A DNA stretch of 64,000 nt from an uncultured Clostridiaceae bacterium (lineage in GTDB: Bacteria; Bacillota; Clostridia; Clostridiales; Clostridiaceae), in NCBI GenBank assembly GCA_946405135.1, contig CAMJGD010000001.1, forward strand, positions 1-64,000. Direction: 5' to 3'. A program made the translations under genes and the position numbers. Under the pieces are notes generated by a model that did not search any database, was not told where the DNA came from, and saw only the letters and a program-made list of their open reading frames with translations. Positions 8,311 through 17,528 of this stretch are shown here, piece by piece (within the stretch, counting starts at the first letter, position 1; every line of letters starts with the position of its first letter).

Positions 8311-9229
8311 TTTTATCACCTCTTACATATATAAAATAAAGCTCTTCAAGAGAGCATCTTTCTCTTTTAGCTTCATATATTTTGCCTCCATTTTCAATAA
8401 TTATTTTTAATATATTAGAAGTTTCTTCATCTCCTTCTATTTCTTTTTTATATATACTTCCTTTTAATTTACCTACTGATGGTAACTTCTTAAATCCATT
8501 GATTGAAGGAATGTTCTCTCCCCTTATCATTATATGATCTTTAATCTTTTTAGCTTTAGAAAGCTCATCAAAATTTCCACTACCTAAAATCCTCCCTTGA
8601 TTTATAAAAGTGTATTGAGTGCATATATCTTCTGCATATTTAAGTTGATGAGTGCACATAAATACAGTAGATTTATTTTCAAAAGCCATATCTTTTATAA
8701 GTTTAGTTACATTCTGAGCATTTTCCGGATCTAATCCCGAAGTAGGCTCATCCAGAAATAATACTTTTGGATTATGAATAAGAGCTATGGCTAAACATAT
8801 TCTTTTTCTCATACCTGTGCTAAACTCTTTAACCTTTTTATTCCCTGCTTCCTTCAATTCAAGCCTCTCTAGTAAATCTAAAGAACGTTTTTTAATAAGT
8901 CTTTCCTCCATGCCATGCATTCTTCCAAAAAATAATAAATTTTCATTAGCAGTTAAATTTTCATAACAAGATGCACTCTCTGTCATCACTCCAGAAAGTC
9001 TATGAATATCTTTAGAATCTTTAACTATATTTTTTCCTAATATATATGCTTCCCCACCTGTAGGCAACAGTATGCCATTAAGTATTCTAACTGTAGTGGT
9101 TTTACCAGATCCATTAGGTCCCAAAAAACCTACAATGGAACCTTCTTGTACAGAAAAATTTATATTGTTTAAAGCTTTGATTTTTCCATCATAAGATTTA
9201 TTTAAATTATGAACTTCTATAGCATTCAT
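8303..9229 (-). CDS. ABC transporter ATP-binding protein (YxlF/NatA-like)
   Basis: 308 residues from the ATG at 9229, which has GAGGAGTGATGAT upstream; the longer ORF begins inside the ribosome site. Walker A GPNGSGKT is near residue 37, the signature FSTGMRKR near 141, Walker B LFLDEPTSGLDP near 161, and the H-loop THQ follows. A C-terminal extension of about 90 residues follows the nucleotide-binding domain, as in CcmA-like exporters. First gene of the ABC/sigma operon, directly behind the ECF-type promoter at 9250-9275. Confidence 0.9.
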   Translation of the reverse strand: MNAIEVHNLNKSYDGKIKALNNINFSVQEGSIVGFLGPNGSGKTTTVRILNGILLPTGGEAYILGKNIVKDSKDIHRLSGVMTESASCYENLTANENLLFFGRMHGMEERLIKKRSLDLLERLELKEAGNKKVKEFSTGMRKRICLAIALIHNPKVLFLDEPTSGLDPENAQNVTKLIKDMAFENKSTVFMCTHQLKYAEDICTQYTFINQGRILGSGNFDELSKAKKIKDHIMIRGENIPSINGFKKLPSVGKLKGSIYKKEIEGDEETSNILKIIIENGGKIYEAKRERCSLEELYFIYVRGDKIE

Positions 9230-9249
9230 ATCATCACTCCTCATAGATT

Positions 9250-9275
9250 AAACGCCATAAGTCTCAAAAAGTTCA
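9250..9275 (-). promoter_or_regulatory. Putative ECF sigma promoter of the ABC/sigma operon
   Basis: On the minus strand TGAAC (9275-9271) is followed after exactly 16 bases by CGTTT (9254-9250), the architecture of ECF promoters with a TGAAC -35 and CGTC/CGTT -10. The inferred start of transcription leaves a leader of about 15 bases with a GAGGAG ribosome site before the ATPase start at 9229. The natural candidate regulator is the ECF sigma encoded in the operon itself. Confidence 0.6.
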
Positions 9276-9377
9276 TAAAATATTAAATTTTTTTCAAAAA
9301 ACTATTGATTTTTTATTAAGAGATATTATAATTGATTTAAAAGGTTATTTTTTAACTTATTAGGAGGTAGCGTTTAC

Positions 9378-11108
9378 ATGTATAAATTAATTTACTTTAT
9401 TTTACCATTACTGTTTTTAAATTTTAATTTTAAAAATTCTAAAAAATCTATGCAGATATTTAGGTATTTAGTAGGATTTATTTACACTTTTATAGTATTC
9501 TACTTACTTAATATGGACAAAAGCTTATCTGCTGTTTTAGTTAATCTTAAGTTTATAGTAATTTTTCAAGCTATACTTACAACTTTAGACAATGCAATTT
9601 ATAAAGAGATTTATAAAGAAAAAAAATCAAATATTAAGAGCTTCCCTATAATATTAACCCTTATTTTTATAATTAGTTTAGGCTACAGCTTTTCACCTTA
9701 TATCTATGGAGGAGCTAAAAAACTTGCAAAGATGACTGAAACTAAAGAAAGTGATCATCAATCACCCAAAATTGATACTGAAAATATAATAATAATTCCT
9801 CCTGAAACAGCCTATTACCAAATGCAGACTCTTATAGGTTCTCTGCCAAATCCTAGTCTTTATAAAATAGGACAAATTAGTTTAACTAAAACTTCTAAAG
9901 GTGCTTATTATGTAGCTCCTATAGATATTGAAGGAAATTTCAAAGCTTTCCTTAATAAAGAGCTTCCAGGAGTAGCCTATGTATCAGCAGAAAGATTAGA
10001 GGATGCTAAGCTTATAAATGTACCTCATAAACTTGGAGAATCTCTAGTATTTAACCATAATATATACAGAAAAATGAGATCTTACAAACCAAGCTCCATA
10101 CTTTTAAATGCTGATATAGAATTAGATGATGACATGAATGCCTTTTATGTAGGTTCTTATGGTCATTATAAATATGGAAGAAAAGGAATAATAGTGGACG
10201 GAGTAATCCTATATAATTTAAAAACTGGAGATATAAAAGAATATGCTAAAAATGATACTCCTAAATGGATAGATCAAATCTATACTACAGATGTAGCTGT
10301 AACTTACAATAAATATTTTGGTAAACTTCAAAAAGGATGGTTAAATTCAAAAATTGGTCAAAAGGGAGTTCATATTCCTACAGAATGGTCAGCAGATATA
10401 CAGTTAAAAGGTTTTAATATAGAATCAAAGCAGGTGGTACCTGTCATAGGAAATAATGACGAATTCTATTATTTTACAGACCACACTAATACATCTAATA
10501 CATCTACTACCATGACTGGCTATACTCTTTTAAATACAAGAACTGGCGAAATGATATACTATAAAACACCAGGTTTCTTAAATGGTCAAGGTGCTATGAA
10601 TTCAGTAGAAAAATTGTTAGGTGCTGAAAAAAATAATTGGACCACAGCTCAACCCATACTCTACAATCTATATGGTATAGATACTTGGATAGTACCTGTA
10701 ATAAATAAGACAGATGGTTCCTTTGTAAAGATTGGTCTTGTAACCGCTCAAAGTAAATACAGCATACTTGCTGAAAATAAAGTTAATTTATTAGATCAAT
10801 TTAAAAAAGCCATAGCTGATGGAAAAGTATTTCAAGGTGCAGATGTAAAAGTAAATAATTCTGCTAGGCTTAAGGAAGAAGAAGCTTCTGGAAAAATATT
10901 AAGAATAAATCAAACTACAGAAGGTGGACAGCCAATCTTTTATATAAAATTAGAGACTGTAAATGATAAAATCTTTATGATAAATAAAAATGTAAATGCA
11001 GAAGTAGTACTAGCTAAAGAGGGAGATAATGTTAGTATAAAATATATAAATGCTGATGAACAGAAAATACAATCCGTTACATCAATTAATATAACATTTC
11101 AAAAGTAA
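9378..11108 (+). CDS. Membrane-anchored protein with large extracytoplasmic domain, unrecognised
   Basis: 576 residues. Four hydrophobic segments (about 3-18, 27-45, 52-69 and 88-107) are followed by about 465 polar residues that should lie outside the membrane. The soluble part has repeated short beta-rich stretches and turns (LLNTRTGEMIYY, LYNLKTGDIKEY) but no catalytic motif I recognise. It begins with a strong TAGGAGG site and is transcribed divergently from the ECF/ABC operon across a 133-base gap, so it may share regulation with it. Family not recognised. Confidence 0.6.
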   Translation: MYKLIYFILPLLFLNFNFKNSKKSMQIFRYLVGFIYTFIVFYLLNMDKSLSAVLVNLKFIVIFQAILTTLDNAIYKEIYKEKKSNIKSFPIILTLIFIISLGYSFSPYIYGGAKKLAKMTETKESDHQSPKIDTENIIIIPPETAYYQMQTLIGSLPNPSLYKIGQISLTKTSKGAYYVAPIDIEGNFKAFLNKELPGVAYVSAERLEDAKLINVPHKLGESLVFNHNIYRKMRSYKPSSILLNADIELDDDMNAFYVGSYGHYKYGRKGIIVDGVILYNLKTGDIKEYAKNDTPKWIDQIYTTDVAVTYNKYFGKLQKGWLNSKIGQKGVHIPTEWSADIQLKGFNIESKQVVPVIGNNDEFYYFTDHTNTSNTSTTMTGYTLLNTRTGEMIYYKTPGFLNGQGAMNSVEKLLGAEKNNWTTAQPILYNLYGIDTWIVPVINKTDGSFVKIGLVTAQSKYSILAENKVNLLDQFKKAIADGKVFQGADVKVNNSARLKEEEASGKILRINQTTEGGQPIFYIKLETVNDKIFMINKNVNAEVVLAKEGDNVSIKYINADEQKIQSVTSINITFQK

Positions 11109-11112
11109 AGAA

Positions 11113-11157
11113 AAAGCGTTCAGAAAGATATTAATATATTTCTGAACGCTTTACCTT
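11113..11157 (+). terminator. Terminator after the large membrane protein gene
   Basis: Perfect 14-bp stem (11113-11126 with 11139-11152), GC-containing centre GCGTTCAG, 12-base loop, then a short T-rich stretch. It lies between convergent genes ending at 11108 and 11173 and probably works for both. Confidence 0.8.
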
Positions 11158-11172
11158 TTATCTTGATCTTAA

Positions 11173-11604
11173 TTATACTCCTGTAGAACCAAACCCACCT
11201 GTTCCTCTTTCACTTTCTGAAAGTGTTTCCACTTCTTCAACTTGAACTTTAAACACTGGCTTTATTACCATTTGAGCTATTTTCATAGATTTTTCAACCT
11301 TAAAAGGTTTTTTCCCATGATTTATAAGAATTACTCCTATCTCTCCCTTATATCCTTCATCTATAGTACCTGGAGTATTTAAAAGTGTTATTTGATTTTT
11401 AAGAGCAAGTCCACTTCTTGGTCTCATTTGAGCTTCTGTATTTTCTGGAAGTTCTATGCTTATACCTGTATGAATTAATTTTGACTCCCCTGGAAGTATT
11501 ATGGTTTCATCCACAGAAAAAATATCTAGGCCTGCATCTCCTTCATGGGCATATTCTGGTAACTTTGCATTTTCATTTAATAGTTTTACACCTAATTTGT
11601 ACAT
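11173..11604 (-). CDS. dut: dUTP diphosphatase
   Basis: 143 residues, the normal length of trimeric dUTPases. All five family motifs are visible: GDAGLDIFS (about 22-30), RPRSGLALK (about 62-70), the uracil-binding segment [12 protein letters not shown] with its conserved Tyr, RIAQ-equivalent KIAQMV, and the flexible C-terminal GGFGSTG. It hydrolyses dUTP to dUMP and pyrophosphate, keeping uracil out of DNA. A GGAG site lies 7 bases before the ATG. It is a single gene. dUTPases are common cargo of phages and mobile elements, which fits its place in element A. Confidence 0.93.
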   Translation of the reverse strand: MYKLGVKLLNENAKLPEYAHEGDAGLDIFSVDETIILPGESKLIHTGISIELPENTEAQMRPRSGLALKNQITLLNTPGTIDEGYKGEIGVILINHGKKPFKVEKSMKIAQMVIKPVFKVQVEEVETLSESERGTGGFGSTGV

Positions 11605-11902
11605 TATGCTGCTCCGTTGTCAAAACTTTATAAAATCCTTTAAAGTCTATTTAATTTCCTATTCAACATGTCTCATTTTGTAGCTCATAAGAATTTTATA
11701 ATGTTGCCTGTTTTGACGAACTTCCTCCCTTCTTTATTTAACTCATATTTTCTTGAAATTTTACGTTGCAACTTACCTAATCTTATTTTATTAATATTTT
11801 TAGTTTCAATATAATATTATACAAATAAATAGATACTGTAAATCATATTAAAGAATTTTATTAATAAATCTATAAAAAACAATCAATAGTTTAACATATA
11901 TA
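11605..11902. other. Gene-poor interval upstream of dut
   Basis: About 300 AT-rich bases. On the minus strand an open stretch of roughly 40 codons ending with a TGA near 11686 could encode a basic peptide (including SRKYELNKEGRKF). It has no ATG and no convincing ribosome site, so I do not call it a gene; it may be a remnant. The dut promoter should also lie here. Confidence 0.4.
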
Positions 11903-11948
11903 AATGAGTTATGAGTACTGAAGAATTGTTCAGTACTCATAACTCATT
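11903..11948 (-). terminator. Perfect 20-bp hairpin downstream of the nucleotidyltransferase gene
   Basis: The arms at 11903-11922 and 11929-11948 are exact reverse complements around a 6-base loop (GAATTG). The hairpin follows the minus-strand gene ending at 11982. Neither side has a proper T tract, so it may be a weak terminator, an mRNA 3' stabiliser or a small dispersed repeat. Confidence 0.6.
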
Positions 11949-11981
11949 ATTAAAAAGAAATTCATTAAATTTTATGTAAGC

Positions 11982-12575
11982 TTATTCATTGACATTCTCG
12001 CCATCATTAAACCTTATCTCTTTTAGTATTCTCTCAATCCTTCTTCTAACTACTTCAGGTAACTGTCTTTTTAATGCTCTCTTAAGAAGATATTTATTTT
12101 GTATACCTTGATTTAATAAATAATTTTCTATTAAATTAACTTTATTTTCTCTTCCTGGTATTAACTGATAAATTACATACCAATCTTCTAAAGAAGTAAG
12201 TGGTATTCCAACATTATTTATGGTTTCTACTGCAGTAACAGATTGGGGATCGAATATATATTTAAATATGCTTCCTTGATGATTTATAGCAAGTCCTGAC
12301 ATAACATCAATGTCAATACCGTCTATAGTATATTCATAAAAATACTTTGTAGAATATATATCACTTTTTTCTCTAATCTTTTTTTCTCCTAATCCTTTAA
12401 GTATCTGATCTAAAGCTTCAATATCATATTCATGAACCAATATGTCTATATCTTTTGGGTCATCAATTAATCCATAGTATTGAAGCATCACGGATCCTCC
12501 TACTGCCCATAGGATTTCTTTATTGCTTAATTTTTCACCAATGAAAGTAAGCGTATCTAATATCAACTCTTTCAA
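11982..12575 (-). CDS. Nucleotidyltransferase-fold protein
   Basis: 197 residues from a TTG start with AAAGGAT just upstream. The signature of the MNT/AbiEii nucleotidyltransferase fold is clear: VGGSVMLQYYG (about 25-35) followed by DIDILV (about 43-48), with a third acidic residue in DGIDIDVMSG (near 88-97). The C-terminal third is basic and helical (RRRIERILKEIRF). It resembles stand-alone family members that transfer a nucleotide or modify small RNAs or antibiotics; no adjacent antitoxin or HEPN gene is present, so a toxin-antitoxin role is not supported. Element A cargo. Confidence 0.65.
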   Translation of the reverse strand: MKELILDTLTFIGEKLSNKEILWAVGGSVMLQYYGLIDDPKDIDILVHEYDIEALDQILKGLGEKKIREKSDIYSTKYFYEYTIDGIDIDVMSGLAINHQGSIFKYIFDPQSVTAVETINNVGIPLTSLEDWYVIYQLIPGRENKVNLIENYLLNQGIQNKYLLKRALKRQLPEVVRRRIERILKEIRFNDGENVNE

Positions 12576-12702
12576 CCATCCTTTAAAATTATGATTATTT
12601 GCTTTGAATTATTATATCATAATAATTATTCTATTTTCTATAAAAATATATAAATTTTAAAATTATTATTAATTCGATTTGGCTTCAATAAACTATTTAC
12701 CA

Positions 12703-14157
12703 CTAAAACTTACTTACTATATCTTTAAGTTCGCCAGCTAAACTTAATAAACTTTGATTGATATTTTTAATTTCTCCTAGGGCAGCAGACTGCTCCTCTA
12801 CTGAAGCTGAAGCTTGTTCTGTGCTTGCTGCATTTTCTTGTGCCACAGCTGCAAGATTTTGAAGTATATCTGTAATACTATTTTTCTTTTCATTCATCTT
12901 CTCTCCAGCTTTACTAAATTCTTCAACCTTTTTAAGCATTTTTTCAATAGAATCAGAAAGATTATTAAAAACATTTTGGGTACTCATAATGGAATCTGTT
13001 TGAGATTCTATTATAATAGCTGTTTTTTCCATACTATTAAAGGCTGATTCCATATTCTTTTCAAGTTGATTAATTATCTCATTAATTCTTTTTGTAGAAG
13101 ACGCAGATTGCTCTGCAAGCTTTCTTATCTCTTCCGCTACTACTGCAAAGCCTTTTCCTGATTCTCCTGCTCTGGCAGCTTCAATGGCAGCATTTAAAGC
13201 TAATAGGTTTGTTTGTTCAGCAATGGACACAATTACATTACTTGCAGAGCTTATCTGATCAGCACTTGTATTAGTACTCTCTATTATATCTTTTAGAGAT
13301 TTCACAGCCCTGTTACTTTCTGTGGTATTTTCCATTAAATTAGACAGTATACTAATTCCTTTATTCTTAAGTTGTTCTGTTTCCTTTGTTGTGTTTATTA
13401 ATTCTTCTGAGGCATAAACTACTTTACCAATATTTTCAGCAAGATTTCCTGATTCCATAGCACCTCTTTCCGTATCTCCTGCCTGTGAAGTAGCACTTCT
13501 AGATATTTCATCTACCACTCTAGAAACTTCATCAATAGAAACTAAAACCTCTCTAGTTGAGTTTCCAAGAGTTTCAGCTGATAAAGCAAGCTCTTCTGCA
13601 GTTTTAACTAAAGAATCTACTAGATTCTTTCTATCTTTTTCGCTATCATTTATTTTCTTTATGTACTCTATGTTTTCCTTTTCCGATCTACTTATTATAT
13701 AAGTATTAACATATTGTGTAAGCATAGTCAAAAGCAATACTACCACCATAACCACTAAGGTTTTTCCTTCAGCCTTTCCAATAAATATATTTACTCCATT
13801 GGTAACAATTACAACAAAAATAGTAAAAGACATAAGTATTCTATTGCCATATATTGCAAACATGGATATTAAAGGAAATGCAAACAAGAAAACAATTACG
13901 CTTTTACAAAAAACTGTTGTAACAAAATAGGTGCTCATAAGACTTAAAGCAAGTACATATTTTATTACCTTACTAACTGGATCTCTTCTATAATTAAATA
14001 GGGAATAACCTATAGAAACCCAGGAAACGCCCACGAAAATATATACTATTAAGGGAATATCAGGTAATATAATAGATGTAACAGTACATAATATTGCTAT
14101 TATAGTACAAAGGAAAATAGAGCTTTTGTTTGCTGATTTGATGAAATTATCATTCAT
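12703..14157 (-). CDS. Methyl-accepting chemotaxis protein with multi-span membrane sensor
   Basis: 484 residues with a TAGGAGG site before the ATG. The N-terminal part (about 15-165) has six hydrophobic segments and no large extracellular loop, so the ligand is sensed within or through the membrane. No HAMP domain is evident. The cytoplasmic signalling domain contains the nearly invariant hairpin tip ([20 protein letters not shown], about 315-334) and a long coiled coil with the usual SSA and EQASAS methylation-type stretches. It is expected to signal to CheA/CheW. No che genes are near; it is a lone receptor within element A. Confidence 0.88.
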   Translation of the reverse strand: MNDNFIKSANKSSIFLCTIIAILCTVTSIILPDIPLIVYIFVGVSWVSIGYSLFNYRRDPVSKVIKYVLALSLMSTYFVTTVFCKSVIVFLFAFPLISMFAIYGNRILMSFTIFVVIVTNGVNIFIGKAEGKTLVVMVVVLLLTMLTQYVNTYIISRSEKENIEYIKKINDSEKDRKNLVDSLVKTAEELALSAETLGNSTREVLVSIDEVSRVVDEISRSATSQAGDTERGAMESGNLAENIGKVVYASEELINTTKETEQLKNKGISILSNLMENTTESNRAVKSLKDIIESTNTSADQISSASNVIVSIAEQTNLLALNAAIEAARAGESGKGFAVVAEEIRKLAEQSASSTKRINEIINQLEKNMESAFNSMEKTAIIIESQTDSIMSTQNVFNNLSDSIEKMLKKVEEFSKAGEKMNEKKNSITDILQNLAAVAQENAASTEQASASVEEQSAALGEIKNINQSLLSLAGELKDIVSKF

Positions 14158-14425
14158 AATAATTGCCTCCTACATAAAACATAATCACATCTAAATTATA
14201 CAATAAAAATCCAATACTATCCAACAAATTTAATAAAATTGCTAGTTTAAATAAGAAATTGGCTTGTAAACTTTAAAAGAAAATTCCTAGAGAAATCTTC
14301 TAAAATATGGTAAGAAAACTACCTATAAGACGTTTATAAGTAATTTCCTTACTATACTATTTAATCTATACTAAAAATTAACAGATTTTAAATCTATAAA
14401 CTAAAATTTTAGATTAAAAATATAT

Positions 14426-16546
14426 TTAAACCAATGCAAATATTCTTGCTACAGTGGTTGTAATAAAGCAAACTAAGAAAGCTACAGCTGTTGGTATTAT
14501 TGCAGACAGTAATGTCCACTTTTTGCTGCCAGTTTCTTTTTTAATAGTTAAAAGCGTAGTAGCACAAGGCCAATGAAGCAAGCTAAATAGCATTACATTT
14601 AAAGCAGTTAAATAGTTCCATCCATGGTTTAGTAAAATCTCACGTAATGAGTATATGTTTTCAAAATCTATCATAGCTCCTGTAGACAAATAGCTCATTA
14701 ATAGTATAGGAAGTACAATTTCATTAGCAGGTAACCCTAATATAAAAGCCATGAGGATAAAGCCATCTAACCCTATAAAACTTGCTACAGGCTGCAATAA
14801 ATTAGCTGCATGACCAATTATGCTTAAATCTCCAATATATATATTACCTAAAATCCAAGTTAATGCTCCAGCTGGGGCTGCTACTAAAGCTGCTCTTCCT
14901 AATACAAATATTGTTCTATCTATAACGGAAGTATATAAAACTCTCCCTATTTGTGGTTTCCTATAGGGAGGGAGTTCTAAAGTAAAACTTGAGGGTACTC
15001 CTTTAAGCAAAGTCTTTGATAAAATATAGGATACAATTAATGTAATCACTATCCCTATAACTACCATAAGCGTAATTGTCAGTGCTGGATATATATCTGA
15101 TATTCCTCCCTTAGAATTTGCTAATAAAAATACTGAGGAAATAGCTATAAGTGTTGGAAATCTTCCATTACAAGGCATGAAATTATTAGTAATTATAGCT
15201 ATTAATCTTTCTCTAGGTGAATCAATAATTCTACATCCTATTACTCCTGCCGCATTGCAGCCAAGTCCCATACACATAGTAAGGCATTGTTTTCCATGTG
15301 CACAAGCCTTCTTAAAAAAATGATCTAGATTAAAGGCTACCCTAGGTAGATAACCTAAGTCCTCAAGCAGTGTAAATAGTGGAAAGAAAATTGCCATAGG
15401 AGGTAGCATTACAGACACTACCCAGGCCAAAGTTCTATAAAGTCCTAGTACTAATACACCATGAATCCAATTAGGTGCATTAATACTATTAAACCAATTA
15501 GTTAAAATATCTTCAACTTTAAAAAGGCCTGCTGCAATAATTTTTGAAGGATAATTGGCTCCTACAATGGTGATCCATAAAACTATAGCTAAAATTCCTA
15601 TCATAATAGGTATGCCGAAAATCCTTGAAGTAATATACTTATCTATTTTGCGATCCCTATTTATCTTTTTCTCTCCTTGGCTTATACAACATTTTACAAC
15701 TTCTTCCGCCTTTTTATAAATCTGATAAGTTATATCATCCCTTATTTTTCTTTTTTCAATACCTTCCATAGCTTCACTTGATTTGATAATCACTTCTTCT
15801 GCAACACTTTTATCTATTTCCTTAATTATACTATCTAATATTCTTTTATCACCATCTATAAGTCTTAAAGAAAGCCATCTTGCATCTATATAATTTATTT
15901 TCTCTTCTATTAGAGGTTTTATTTTATTTACCTTTTCTTCAATATAATCTTGGTATATTACCTTTTTAGGTTTATTTTTTACCTTTTCTGAAATCACCTT
16001 ATCTATTGTATACTGTAATTCTTCTATTCCCATATTAGATCTAGCAGCAGTAAGAACTACTGGTATACCAAGCTTCTCTTCTAATGCCGCCCTGTCAATG
16101 ATTATGTTCTTCTTCTTTGCTTCATCCATAAGATTTACGCATAAAATCACATTATCTGTAATTTCCATAACTTGATAAACCAAATTTAAATTTCTTTCCA
16201 GGCAGGTTGCATCTGTAACTACAACAGTTACAGATGCATTGCCAAAACATATAAAATCCCTTGCTATCTCTTCTTCTACGGAAGATGCAAAAAGAGAATA
16301 GGTTCCTGGCAGATCTACAATAATAAATTCTTTATCTTTGTACTTAAATTCTCCTCTTGCATTAGATACAGTTTTACCTGGCCAGTTTCCAGTATGCTGA
16401 TGCAGCCCTGTTAAAGCATTGAATACTGTACTTTTCCCCGTATTAGGATTTCCAGCTAAACCAATTACATACTGTCCCTCTTTTTTATTTACTTTATATA
16501 TTTCTGTTAGAGTTTCTATGCCTGTAGATTGAAAAGTAAGCCCCAT
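14426..16546 (-). CDS. feoB: Ferrous iron transport protein B
   Basis: 706 residues when started at the ATG at 16546, which has AGGAGG 6 bases upstream; the longer ORF starts inside feoA without a site. The N-terminal GTPase has G1 GNPNTGKST (about 32-40), G3 DLPGTYS, G4 NLMD and a switch region. It is followed by a linker domain and a C-terminal channel with about 10 hydrophobic helices and two Gate repeats, including the GLGCNAAGVIGCR cysteine motif. It imports Fe2+ across the membrane with FeoA. feoA lies directly upstream, and a DtxR-type regulator gene is the next gene beyond it. Located in element A. Confidence 0.95.
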   Translation of the reverse strand: MGLTFQSTGIETLTEIYKVNKKEGQYVIGLAGNPNTGKSTVFNALTGLHQHTGNWPGKTVSNARGEFKYKDKEFIIVDLPGTYSLFASSVEEEIARDFICFGNASVTVVVTDATCLERNLNLVYQVMEITDNVILCVNLMDEAKKKNIIIDRAALEEKLGIPVVLTAARSNMGIEELQYTIDKVISEKVKNKPKKVIYQDYIEEKVNKIKPLIEEKINYIDARWLSLRLIDGDKRILDSIIKEIDKSVAEEVIIKSSEAMEGIEKRKIRDDITYQIYKKAEEVVKCCISQGEKKINRDRKIDKYITSRIFGIPIMIGILAIVLWITIVGANYPSKIIAAGLFKVEDILTNWFNSINAPNWIHGVLVLGLYRTLAWVVSVMLPPMAIFFPLFTLLEDLGYLPRVAFNLDHFFKKACAHGKQCLTMCMGLGCNAAGVIGCRIIDSPRERLIAIITNNFMPCNGRFPTLIAISSVFLLANSKGGISDIYPALTITLMVVIGIVITLIVSYILSKTLLKGVPSSFTLELPPYRKPQIGRVLYTSVIDRTIFVLGRAALVAAPAGALTWILGNIYIGDLSIIGHAANLLQPVASFIGLDGFILMAFILGLPANEIVLPILLMSYLSTGAMIDFENIYSLREILLNHGWNYLTALNVMLFSLLHWPCATTLLTIKKETGSKKWTLLSAIIPTAVAFLVCFITTTVARIFALV

Positions 16547-16556
16547 CTCCATCCTC

Positions 16557-16802
16557 CTATTTATTATTAATGAAATTAATAGGTGACACACAAATTAATG
16601 ATGCTTCTTCCTTCCTTAAAGCTATCATAGACCCCCTTATATCATAAACTGTTGGATCTCCTGAGGGGCCTCTCCCTAAAACTTCAATTTTTGCTCCTTT
16701 GGTAAATCCGAGGGCTAACATTCTTTCTCTCAATAATCCTTCTGCAAATATATTTTCAACCTTTACACTATTTCCCACCTTAATGTGATTTAGACTCTCC
16801 AT
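16557..16802 (-). CDS. feoA: Ferrous iron transport protein A
   Basis: 81 residues, a single SH3-like FeoA domain with the family pattern (LRERMLALGFTKGAKIEVLG, then GDPTVYDIRGSMIALR). It is cytoplasmic and is thought to assist the FeoB GTPase. An AGGAGGTATGCT site precedes the ATG. It ends 10 bases before feoB, so the two are co-transcribed. The 100-base upstream interval contains short direct repeats AATTAGTTA and AATTAAGTTA, which could be a metalloregulator site; I could not confirm a Fur or DtxR consensus. Confidence 0.93.
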   Translation of the reverse strand: MESLNHIKVGNSVKVENIFAEGLLRERMLALGFTKGAKIEVLGRGPSGDPTVYDIRGSMIALRKEEASLICVSPINFINNK

Positions 16803-16907
16803 AGCATACCTCCTATAAATATTAATGATTTTAGCTCTATATAACTTAATTTCCTTTAACTAATTTTATATTATGCACTTTTAGAAAAAAGGTGAAAATA
16901 CATAATA

Positions 16908-16934
16908 AAAAAGCTGACTAAAATTTAGCCAACT
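16908..16934 (-). terminator. Terminator of the DtxR-type regulator gene
   Basis: Minus-strand stem of about 13 pairs including two G-T wobbles (AAAGTTGGCTAAA with TTTAGTCAGCTTT), followed by TTTTTATTATG. It separates the regulator from feoAB, which therefore should have its own promoter. Confidence 0.7.
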
Positions 16935-17417
16935 TTATTTATCCTTTAAACCATATTTTGTTTTGCTATATAAATTAAATTCTGATATAATTTTGGGATT
17001 TTCTTCTAGAAACTGTACAAAAACATCTAGATTTTTTAAAGTTTCTGGATTAATAGAGTGCTCTAATTTTTCTGTTTGCTCTAACACGTCCTCCATGGGT
17101 GAAATAAATTTTAAAAAACTTTCTATTATATTATGCCTTTTAAGTAACATCTTCCCTATATCCATTCCATTGTCTGTAAGCATTATTACTCCATATTTTT
17201 CATAATTTATAAAATTAAGCTCTGAAAGCTTTTGGATCATTTTCGTAGCTGAGGGTGGCTGTACATTTAAAGACTTTGATAGTTCATTCACTCTTGTAAA
17301 CCCATTTTTAAGGGAAAGTCTATAGATCATTTCTAAATAATCTTCCATAGAAGGTGTTAGCATATCGGAATCCTTTTGCATATATCCTCTAAAGGTATAA
17401 AAATCATCCTTTGACAT
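16935..17417 (-). CDS. DtxR/MntR-family metal-dependent repressor
   Basis: 160 residues from the ATG at 17417, which has CTAGGAG upstream; the longer ORF of 186 codons lacks a site. A winged helix-turn-helix occupies about residues 22-85 (TPSMEDYLEMIYRL, VNELSKSLNVQPPSATKMI). A dimerisation/metal-binding region follows with RHNIIESFL and QTEKLEHSI, the usual places of the His and Glu ligands. The SH3-like third domain is absent, as in MntR-type proteins. Next to feoAB, it likely represses ferrous iron uptake when metal is plentiful. Confidence 0.85.
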   Translation of the reverse strand: MSKDDFYTFRGYMQKDSDMLTPSMEDYLEMIYRLSLKNGFTRVNELSKSLNVQPPSATKMIQKLSELNFINYEKYGVIMLTDNGMDIGKMLLKRHNIIESFLKFISPMEDVLEQTEKLEHSINPETLKNLDVFVQFLEENPKIISEFNLYSKTKYGLKDK

Positions 17418-17528
17418 TTTATATTCTCCTAGTTCAGCATTATATTTAATAATATGTGTTACTGTGTAAAATATTCCCATACCATATCCACTCAAAAAAG
17501 TTGAAAACTCTTTAAATGCTTATTTTAA

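Noticed and set aside
11690-11810. Small basic ORF upstream of dut
   Set aside because: About 40 open codons but no ATG and no ribosome site; chance or remnant.
11982-12575. AbiEii-type toxin of a toxin-antitoxin pair
   Set aside because: The nucleotidyltransferase fold fits, but no antitoxin gene is adjacent.
16803-16905. Fur or DtxR box upstream of feoA
   Set aside because: Only loose AT-rich direct repeats are present; neither consensus is matched well enough to call.
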